Assembly: GCF_000368085.1 (NCBI RefSeq) | Contig: NZ_KB849239.1 | Location: 1,831,082 to 1,895,081, forward strand | Reading direction: 5' to 3' | DNA from: Acinetobacter nosocomialis NIPH 2119 | GTDB lineage: Bacteria > Pseudomonadota > Gammaproteobacteria > Pseudomonadales > Moraxellaceae | Length of the DNA stretch: 64,000 nucleotides | Part shown: positions 57,526 to 64,000 of the stretch, piece by piece | Numbering within the stretch: position 1 is the stretch's first letter | Layout of the letters: the number at the start of each line of letters is the position of its first letter | Position numbers and translations under genes: made by a program | Notes under the pieces: generated by a model | Told to the model about the DNA's origin: nothing | The model's database searches: none | Seen by the model: only the letters and a program-made list of their open reading frames with translations

Positions 57526-58776
57526 ATGTCGAAATTATGGATGTACTCTACCCTTATGCTCTCAGGTTCAGTGTGGGCTGGCAGTTTTATTGATAACAGT
57601 TCAGTAGAACTCACCACACGAAATTTCTATTTTGACCGCGACTACCAAGAGCAATCTGCTTACCCTGCCGCCAAGGACTGGACACAAGGGTTTATTCTTA
57701 AAGCCAATTCAGGTTATACCGAAGGGACTGTCGGTTTTGGGCTGGATGTGCTTGCAACGGCAGGCTTTAAACTTGTTGCCGATGCCGAGCACGGAGGTAC
57801 AGGAAACTTACCTAGAGACACGCGCACCAATGAGCCTGCTGACTCTTATGGGGAAATTGGGGTCACAGCAAAAGCCAAAATAAGCCAGACCGAGCTACGC
57901 ATCGGTACATTAATGCCAATGAACCCTGTTTTAGTGGCTTCACCTGCTCGTTTGCTTCCTCAAACCTATCGAGGAATTTCACTCACCAGTAAAGATATTA
58001 AAGATTTTGATTTACAGGCAGCTTACCTCGATAAAGTGAATCATCGTGATTCGACCAACTATGAAAAAATTAAAATTTCAGGCGTAAATGGACGATTTAA
58101 AAGTGCTGAAACTGATGGGCTTTATTACTTAGGTGGAAACTATCAGTTTAATCCTGCACTAAAACTCACCGCTTTTTACATGGATGTTGATAATCTTTAT
58201 AACCAAACTATGGTCGGTGCATTACACCAATATAAAATTAATGATACGTCCAATCTGAGTTCACAATTACGCTACTACCGCAGCCGAGACGACGGACAAG
58301 CAAAAGCAGGCTTAGTCGATAATGACCTTTACCATGCGCATTTCGAACTCAAACATCAAAACCATAAGTTTATTTTTGGAACTTTCCAACATCACGGCGA
58401 TACCGCTTTCCCGTATTTGACTGGTGGTGAAACTGGACTCCTTATTGATACATGGCCGGGCGAGTTTTTAAACCCAAAAGAAAAGGCCTATAGCTTCCGT
58501 TATGAATATGACTTTAAAGATTTTGTACCGGGTTTACGTTTTATGACCCGTTACACCACAGGTCACAATATTTATGCACCTAACTTAGGCGGAACTAATC
58601 TAAAAGAGCGAGAAACAGACTTTGATTTAGGCTACACCGTTCAAAGTGGCTGGTTAAAAAATCTAGGGTTACGTGCGCGCTATGCCATATATGACAACAA
58701 TATGCTCTCTACAGCCAATATCAAACCTGTAAACGAAACCCGTCTCAACATCGACTACACATGGAAATTTAAATAA
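57526..58776 (+). CDS. hcaE: OprD family porin HcaE
   Basis: This 416-residue outer-membrane channel has a signal peptide at residues 1-18 (likely cut after VWA), the OprD opening ELTTRNFYFDRDY, and the C-terminal aromatic residue pattern DYTWKFK. It is related to the vanP-like porin at 43.9 kb. It lies within the hca set and probably admits hydroxycinnamates or their quinate esters. AGGAAG precedes the ATG at 57526. A terminator follows between it and hcaF. Confidence 0.92.
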   Translation: MSKLWMYSTLMLSGSVWAGSFIDNSSVELTTRNFYFDRDYQEQSAYPAAKDWTQGFILKANSGYTEGTVGFGLDVLATAGFKLVADAEHGGTGNLPRDTRTNEPADSYGEIGVTAKAKISQTELRIGTLMPMNPVLVASPARLLPQTYRGISLTSKDIKDFDLQAAYLDKVNHRDSTNYEKIKISGVNGRFKSAETDGLYYLGGNYQFNPALKLTAFYMDVDNLYNQTMVGALHQYKINDTSNLSSQLRYYRSRDDGQAKAGLVDNDLYHAHFELKHQNHKFIFGTFQHHGDTAFPYLTGGETGLLIDTWPGEFLNPKEKAYSFRYEYDFKDFVPGLRFMTRYTTGHNIYAPNLGGTNLKERETDFDLGYTVQSGWLKNLGLRARYAIYDNNMLSTANIKPVNETRLNIDYTWKFK

Positions 58777-58786
58777 TTCAAAACAG

Positions 58787-58816
58787 GAGGTTCTATTACA
58801 CATAGAACCTCTTTTT
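58787..58816 (+). terminator. Intra-cluster terminator between hcaE and hcaF
   Basis: GAGGTTCTAT, loop TACAC, ATAGAACCTC and then TTTTT form a 10-bp stem with a T-tail, 10 bases after the hcaE stop. It should reduce expression of hcaF and hcaG relative to hcaA-E, or hcaFG has its own promoter. Confidence 0.82.
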
Positions 58817-58854
58817 ATTTTGGGAAATAAATAATTCAGCATGGAGCCTTCATT

Positions 58855-59244
58855 ATGGATCAAAAAACTTTAGAACACTTACCGCCCATCCATCACCATT
58901 TGGGTGGCCATAATATCCATTGGAATGACAAAAACACTGAACTTAGCATTCACTACACAGCACTAGAAAGCTTTACCAATCCACGTGGCACAGTTGAAGG
59001 TGGCATGATCTGCGCCATGCTTGACGACGTGATGGGACTTTTTGCATATCTCGCCAATGACCATAAACCCGCTACCACCATTAACTTAACGATGGATTTT
59101 TTAAGGCCCTGTGCTGTAGGCGAAGTCATTACAAAATGCCGATTCATTAAACAAGGCAAAACTGTACTGAATCTCGAAAGTGAAGCTTGGCAAAACAACA
59201 AAATGATCGCACGAAGCACAGCTAATTTTTTGGTTTTAGATTAA
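58855..59244 (+). CDS. hcaF: PaaI-type thioesterase HcaF
   Basis: This 129-residue hotdog-fold thioesterase has the family segment NPRGTVEGGMICAMLDDVMG (about residues 42-61), with the acidic residue in the MLDD region as expected. It probably hydrolyses stalled hydroxycinnamoyl- or related aryl-CoA thioesters and frees CoA. In A. baylyi the corresponding hcaF has, as far as I recall, no proven role. It starts after a terminator behind hcaE, with GGAG before the ATG, and is 33 bases before hcaG. Confidence 0.88.
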   Translation: MDQKTLEHLPPIHHHLGGHNIHWNDKNTELSIHYTALESFTNPRGTVEGGMICAMLDDVMGLFAYLANDHKPATTINLTMDFLRPCAVGEVITKCRFIKQGKTVLNLESEAWQNNKMIARSTANFLVLD

Positions 59245-59277
59245 TTACAAACATTCATTCAATAAGGATATGAATAA

Positions 59278-61029
59278 ATGAATTACACCAACAATAAACG
59301 AATTTTGACCCGCTCCGCTTTAGTGCTTGCCATGCTTGGTGCTTTGGCAGGCTGTGGAAGTGATAATGCTGACACAACGGCTCCCTCAACAACCAAACCA
59401 CCACAGTTATCTCCTGCTGTTGGCGTAAAAATGACAGGAAGCTGTACGGACTTACTCGGATTTCAATACAACAATACGGTCATTAGCTCCTCCACTCTTC
59501 AAGAGGCAGGCACATTGACTGTCGCCAATAAACCGATTGGCGCTCATTGTTTGGTTAAAGGTTATATGGATCAACGTATAAGCCCTGTCGATGGACAAAC
59601 CTATCAAATTGGTTTTGAAATGCGCTTACCTGTTGACTGGAATGGTCGTTTTCTCTATCAAGGTAATGGCGGAACCGATGGCAACTTAGTGCCTGCAACA
59701 GGTCAGGTCGGCAGCGGTGGTCCACTGACCAATGCCCTGCATGATGGTTTTGCTGTTATTTCCTCTGATGCCGGACATAATGCTTCACAAAATCCAATGT
59801 TTGGTTTAGACCCTCAAGCTAGAATTAACTACGGCTATGGTGCAATTACCAAACTCACGCCTATGGCAAAAAACCTAATTAAAGCCGCATATGGTAAATT
59901 GCCAGACCGCTCCTATGCAGGTGGTACATCGAACGGCGGGCGTCATGCCATGATTGCAGCAACTCGTTTGGGTGACCAATATGATGGCATTTTAGCAAGC
60001 ACACCAGGTTTTCACCTACCTCGTGCAGCTGCAGCCCAACTCTACACCGCACAACAGCTTCGTCGTGCCGCAACAGATGAAAATGACTTAAGTACTGCTC
60101 TTACTCTTTCAGAGCGCAAAGTATTAGCACAAGCGATTTTAGATCGATGTGATGCTTTAGACGGTGTTGCAGATGGCTTGGTTCAAGATGTCGAAGCTTG
60201 CCGTACAGCTTTTGATCTTCACAAAGATGTACCTGTTTGCCCAAGCACAAGGGATGGTACATGCCTAAGTACCGAACAAATTGATGTATTAGCCAATATT
60301 TACCGTGGTCCTGTAAATTCGGCTGGACAAGCCCTCTATGCAACCCAGCCTTTCGACCCCGGTTTAGTGGGAAGCAACTGGGCAAGCTGGAAATTCGAAT
60401 CTTCGGTGGGAACAGCACGTGACCCCGTTGCAGTCGGCATTCTTTTTCAGGTTCCACCAGACCCAACTGTAACTCAAAACTCTAGACAATTTGCCTTTAA
60501 TTTTAACTTCGATACAGACTATCCAAAACTCTCGGCAACCAATGATGTGTATACCGAAAGTTCGATGTCATTCATGATGCCACCTGACGAACTTAATCTA
60601 GATAAACTTCGTAATCACGGTGGAAAAATGATTGTGGTACAAGGCACAGCAGATGGCGTTTTCTCTGTAGATGACACCCAAAATTGGTACGATCAACTGC
60701 TACAACACTATAAAAATGATGCAAAAGGTACAGCACCTGAATTTGCACGTTTCTTTAGAGTTCCGGGCATGAACCATACCCGTGATGGCATTGCGACCGA
60801 CCAATTTGATGCATTGACTGCTTTAGTTAACTGGGTGGAATATGGACAAGCACCTGACAAAATTATTGCGACTGCACGCGGCGCAGGTAACCCGAGTGGT
60901 CAAATCAATACTGAACTTCCACAAGACTGGGCACCAGACCGCACCCGTCCACTTTGTCCTTACCCACTGATTGCTCGTTACAATGGGCAAGGTGATAGCG
61001 AAAAAGCTGAAAACTTTAGCTGTAAATAA
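59278..61029 (+). CDS. hcaG: Hydroxycinnamate (chlorogenate/feruloyl) esterase HcaG, lipoprotein
   Basis: This 583-residue tannase/feruloyl-esterase family protein has a lipobox LAGC near residue 25, so it is probably anchored in the envelope. The nucleophile is likely Ser218 in GGTSNGGR, and the catalytic His is His500 in GMNHTRDG. HcaG of A. baylyi hydrolyses chlorogenate to caffeate and quinate, which fits this last gene of the cluster. In the fungal enzymes the Ser is preceded, and the His followed, by cysteines that form a disulfide; here both are replaced (Thr217 and Thr501). A terminator follows. Confidence 0.9.
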   Translation: MNYTNNKRILTRSALVLAMLGALAGCGSDNADTTAPSTTKPPQLSPAVGVKMTGSCTDLLGFQYNNTVISSSTLQEAGTLTVANKPIGAHCLVKGYMDQRISPVDGQTYQIGFEMRLPVDWNGRFLYQGNGGTDGNLVPATGQVGSGGPLTNALHDGFAVISSDAGHNASQNPMFGLDPQARINYGYGAITKLTPMAKNLIKAAYGKLPDRSYAGGTSNGGRHAMIAATRLGDQYDGILASTPGFHLPRAAAAQLYTAQQLRRAATDENDLSTALTLSERKVLAQAILDRCDALDGVADGLVQDVEACRTAFDLHKDVPVCPSTRDGTCLSTEQIDVLANIYRGPVNSAGQALYATQPFDPGLVGSNWASWKFESSVGTARDPVAVGILFQVPPDPTVTQNSRQFAFNFNFDTDYPKLSATNDVYTESSMSFMMPPDELNLDKLRNHGGKMIVVQGTADGVFSVDDTQNWYDQLLQHYKNDAKGTAPEFARFFRVPGMNHTRDGIATDQFDALTALVNWVEYGQAPDKIIATARGAGNPSGQINTELPQDWAPDRTRPLCPYPLIARYNGQGDSEKAENFSCK

Positions 61030-61043
61030 AACCCTATAAAATT

Positions 61044-61074
61044 AAAAGAGAGCTGACCTAGGCTCTCTTTTTTT
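61044..61074 (+). terminator. Terminator of the hca operon
   Basis: AAAAGAGAGC, an 8-base loop, GCTCTCTTTT and then TTTA: a 10-bp stem with a T-tail, 15 bases after the hcaG stop. Confidence 0.88.
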
Positions 61075-61174
61075 ATTCTAATAAGTATCACTATTGAATC
61101 ATTATCAAATGATATTTCATCCAATGCCTGCATCACTGCTAAGATAATACCGAAAACCAAAAACTCATTTCGAT

Positions 61175-62071
61175 ATGCAAAATCAGACTGCTCCAAATCT
61201 CCCCTCAACCCAACTTGGAAAAGCACTGCTTTGTCTTATGACATCGGCATTATTATTTTCCATTATGGGAGTGTGCATTCGTTTTGCTTCGCAAACGGTA
61301 GACAACGCGACCGTCGTGTTTTTTAGAAATGCAGTAGGTTTATTTATTTTTATTCCGATGCTGTTTAAACAGGGCTTAGGCTTTATTAAAACTGATAAAC
61401 TCTGGATGCACACGTGGCGAAGCTTAGTGGGTCTTGCCGCAATGTATGGTTTTTTCTATGCAATTGCGAACTTAAAACTATCAAACGCTATGGTTTTTAG
61501 TTATTCATCTCCTATCTTTATTCCACTGATTGCATGGCTTTTCTTAAAAGAAAAAATTACCAAATCGATGATTTTTGCCGCTGTGATTGGTCTCATTGGG
61601 GTTTTATTTGTCGCTAAACCCGACCAAGGTCTATTTAACGCATTATCTTTTATTGGCTTGGGCGCCTGCTTTTTATCAGCAATAGCCTTTGTCACTGTAA
61701 GAGCTTTAACCAGTACAGAGCCGCCTGAGCGTATTGTTTTTTACTTCTGTATTTTTGGTAGTTTAATTTCCTCTATTCCAATGTTCTGGCATTGGCGTAT
61801 TTTCACTTGGCATGAACTAGCCCTGCTCATTGCCGCAGGACTTTTAGCAAACATTAGCCAACTGTTTATGTCTTATGCCTACAGCCTAGCCCCGGCAGGA
61901 CAAATTGGCCCAATGAATTACATTGCTATTATTTTTGCAGGAATTTGGGGATTTGTTTTTTGGCATGAATTACCGGATCTATTCAGCATTATCGGCATAT
62001 TTATTATTTTATTTGCGATTTTGCTCTGTAATCCATTTTTGCAGAAAAAGTTACTCTCTCGATTTAAATAA
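61175..62071 (+). CDS. DMT superfamily (EamA) transporter
   Basis: This 298-residue protein with ten predicted membrane helices consists of two EamA repeats (about 20-150 and 160-290). Such proteins export metabolites or drugs; the substrate is unknown. It stands between the hca terminator and a convergent AraC-type gene, apparently with its own promoter in 61075-61174. Its location beside a hydroxycinnamate cluster may mean aromatic efflux, but that is only by position. Confidence 0.88.
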   Translation: MQNQTAPNLPSTQLGKALLCLMTSALLFSIMGVCIRFASQTVDNATVVFFRNAVGLFIFIPMLFKQGLGFIKTDKLWMHTWRSLVGLAAMYGFFYAIANLKLSNAMVFSYSSPIFIPLIAWLFLKEKITKSMIFAAVIGLIGVLFVAKPDQGLFNALSFIGLGACFLSAIAFVTVRALTSTEPPERIVFYFCIFGSLISSIPMFWHWRIFTWHELALLIAAGLLANISQLFMSYAYSLAPAGQIGPMNYIAIIFAGIWGFVFWHELPDLFSIIGIFIILFAILLCNPFLQKKLLSRFK

Positions 62072-62086
62072 CAAACAAACCTTAAT

Positions 62087-63157
62087 CTAATTTAGGTACT
62101 GTATTCGATACTCATTTGGTGAAATGCCTGTCCAATGGCGATAGGCTTTTCGAAAGTTAGAAGTATCTGAAAAGCCAATTCTCTCAGCAATTTCATCTAT
62201 GGTTAAAGTTGTCTCTCGCAAATATTCATCAGCAAGACGGCGCCGTGTTTCATCTAACAATTCTTGGTAAGTCAAATTAAACCCTGCCAAGCGCCGGTGT
62301 AAAGTGCGTTTTGACATATGTAAGCGTTCAGCCATTTCTTGAGCCGACGGAAAAAGCCCCGTTCTATCCAATAATATTAAACGGATTGTTTTCACAAGCT
62401 CAGGCTCTTCAAGTTCAGCAGCGCCTAGCATCCGCTCACAAAAGGACTTACACATATCAGCAGTAATCGGGTTAGCATTTGGGCAAGGTACATCGAGCCA
62501 TTTTAAATCAAAGTGCCATTGCATCACCCCAGCATTAAACTGAACGGGACAATGAAAAACTTTTTCATATTCTTCTGCATAGTCAGGCGCTGGATAGGGC
62601 AACAAAAGCTTCTTCGCTTGAAATGGTCCTTCAAGCACCCGTTCAATTAAGGTTTGCATTGAACTAAACCAAAACTCGCACACCAAAGGCAGAAGCTTAC
62701 CCAGTGCAATAATGTCCTGCCCTTCAAAAATGGCAACGTCATCTCGAATATAAAATGACTTCTTTAAAATAGGCCCTGCAAGCTTAATATGTCGAATGCC
62801 AAGCTCGACTGCTTGTCTAAAATTACGCGAAGAATATAGTGCGTAGCCATACACCCCAAAATCTGACAGTCGCTGCTTTTGACCTGCGCGCAGACCAATA
62901 AGTGGATCATTTGATAGCTTTTGAATATTTTGAAATAGCTGAATTTTTTGGACTTGAGAAATATATAAAGAAGGCTGATTTATAGCATCTGGCAAAATAT
63001 TTGTGCCCGACAGAACTTCTACTATTGAATGACCTTGCAAGCCCATTTCATCAAATAAACTAGTCAAACCCAGCAAATATGTATTCGAACCTAAGGATGT
63101 ATTATCATAGTTTCCTTCGATAATAGCATTTGCATTTTTATAAAGCTTTTTAGGCAT
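62087..63157 (-). CDS. AraC family transcriptional regulator
   Basis: This 356-residue regulator has an arabinose-binding-like N-terminal domain (about 30-220) and a C-terminal AraC helix-turn-helix pair (about 255-356; HMSKRTLHRRLAGFNLTYQ and GFSDTSNFRKAYRHWTG). It is divergent from the coniferyl-aldehyde-dehydrogenase-like gene that begins 130 bases away and is probably its activator. The inducer is unknown. Confidence 0.9.
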   Translation of the reverse strand: MPKKLYKNANAIIEGNYDNTSLGSNTYLLGLTSLFDEMGLQGHSIVEVLSGTNILPDAINQPSLYISQVQKIQLFQNIQKLSNDPLIGLRAGQKQRLSDFGVYGYALYSSRNFRQAVELGIRHIKLAGPILKKSFYIRDDVAIFEGQDIIALGKLLPLVCEFWFSSMQTLIERVLEGPFQAKKLLLPYPAPDYAEEYEKVFHCPVQFNAGVMQWHFDLKWLDVPCPNANPITADMCKSFCERMLGAAELEEPELVKTIRLILLDRTGLFPSAQEMAERLHMSKRTLHRRLAGFNLTYQELLDETRRRLADEYLRETTLTIDEIAERIGFSDTSNFRKAYRHWTGISPNEYRIQYLN

Positions 63158-63286
63158 TTAACTCACACCATCCCTAGAGTGACGTGCATAATGGCACTAA
63201 ACTACCTCTTGTTGTCTCAATTTAACATCGACCATACAACGCTTCAAGCATAAAGTATGATAAGCAAAAGTATGGAAGGAATAATA

Positions 63287-64000
63287 ATGGAACAGTCCAC
63301 CTTAAAAGAATATAACGGCTCTGCCACTGAAGATATGGAACTTATTTTTTCCAAACAACGCGCCAATTTTGAGGCAGATCCCTACCCAAGTCTTGAGTCA
63401 CGCCGCACAAAACTGCATCAGCTTAAGAAACAAATTATTCGCTATCAAGATGCTTTAGCTACCGCAATTAATGCTGACTTTAGTTCAAGATCACTCGATG
63501 AATCTAAACTTTTAGATTTGCTTGGCTCTGTGTTGGAAGCTGATCATGCGATTCATCATTTACGTCGCTGGATGCGCCCAAGTAAACGCCGTACCGAGCT
63601 TTTATTTTTATCAAACCGTTTAAGCGTGCAATACCAACCTAAAGGTGTGGTTGGTGTGATTGTGCCTTGGAACTTCCCCGTTTATTTAGCACTTGGCCCA
63701 CTCATTGCCGCGTTAGCTGCGGGCAACCGAGTCATGATTAAGCTGCCTGAAATTACCCCCAATACCAATGCCATGCTACGACGCATGCTTGCCGAAGTTT
63801 TCAATGAAGATGAAGTGGCGGTTTTTGGTGAAGAAATTACAGACCCAGCAAGATTTACCACTTTGCCATTTAACCACATTGTCTTTACTGGCTCTCCTGC
63901 CATTGGCAAAGTCGTCATGCGAGCTGCTGCTGAAAATTTAACACCTGTTACGCTTGAGTTAGGTGGTAAATCACCAGCCATTGTAAGCCGTAATTACCCG
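63287..64000 (+). CDS. calB: Coniferyl aldehyde dehydrogenase-like protein, 5' part
   Basis: The first 238 residues of an aldehyde dehydrogenase, cut by the window end. The N-terminal Rossmann part is visible with VGVIVPWNFPVY (about residues 124-135), FTGSPAIGKVV (about 202-212) and the catalytic-base region LELGGKSP (about 223-230); the Cys lies beyond the window. The opening (helical leader, then RRTKLHQLKKQI) follows the coniferyl aldehyde dehydrogenase group rather than vanillin dehydrogenases. It would oxidise coniferyl aldehyde to ferulate, feeding HcaC. GGAAGGA lies 6-7 bases before the ATG. The exact substrate is inferred. Confidence 0.82.
   Translation, partial: MEQSTLKEYNGSATEDMELIFSKQRANFEADPYPSLESRRTKLHQLKKQIIRYQDALATAINADFSSRSLDESKLLDLLGSVLEADHAIHHLRRWMRPSKRRTELLFLSNRLSVQYQPKGVVGVIVPWNFPVYLALGPLIAALAAGNRVMIKLPEITPNTNAMLRRMLAEVFNEDEVAVFGEEITDPARFTTLPFNHIVFTGSPAIGKVVMRAAAENLTPVTLELGGKSPAIVSRNYP

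Overview
This AT-rich chromosomal window is almost certainly from an Acinetobacter species. The markers are the hca hydroxycinnamate cluster in the order known from A. baylyi ADP1 (K, R, then A to G), a vanillate (van) cluster, a linked hisZ-purA pair, an 84-residue CsrA with an extended tail, and a Vfr/Crp-type regulator. The species cannot be fixed by reading alone; the A. calcoaceticus-baumannii complex is plausible. No tRNA, rRNA, CRISPR array, prophage or intact insertion sequence was seen. The only mobile-looking element is a roughly 296-bp MITE-like insertion between an osmC-like gene and crp.

Bases 1-24.6 kb are housekeeping. They hold the 3' part of rlmL, a CinA-like protein, clpB with a recognisable heat-shock promoter, an M23 peptidase, a GNAT acetyltransferase, an OsmC protein, crp, tas, an M48 lipoprotein protease, purA, hisZ, a GAPDH/E4PDH-type dehydrogenase, alaS, lysC, csrA, rnhB, a small lipoprotein, cytochrome b561, and an adenine deaminase with an NCS2 purine permease. 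Most units are separated by clear intrinsic terminators.

Bases 24.9-41.4 kb are an accessory oxidative region. Two operons of identical gene order (PF10118 hydrolase-like, SDR, Baeyer-Villiger-type monooxygenase) face away from each other as inverted, highly similar copies around a pirin gene and a tetR gene. Next come a SAM methyltransferase, an AraC-type regulator and a third set (monooxygenase, SDR, alpha/beta hydrolase, GMC oxidoreductase). Together these could oxidise alcohols to ketones, convert ketones to esters and hydrolyse the esters; the substrates are unknown.

Bases 41.4-64.0 kb hold an OsmC-YcaO fusion and then a lignin-monomer catabolic island: an OprD-family porin, the transporter vanK, vanA, vanB, vanR, hcaR, hcaK, hcaABCDEFG, a DMT exporter, an AraC regulator and a coniferyl-aldehyde-dehydrogenase-like gene cut by the window end. 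The inferred flow is coniferyl aldehyde or chlorogenate-type esters to hydroxycinnamates, then CoA thioesters, then aromatic aldehydes, then vanillate/4-hydroxybenzoate/protocatechuate. Ring cleavage (pca) genes are not in the window. Two sets of candidate operators stand out: four TGGATCCA palindromes in the vanK-vanA intergenic region and a perfect 18-bp inverted pair in the hcaK-hcaA intergenic region.
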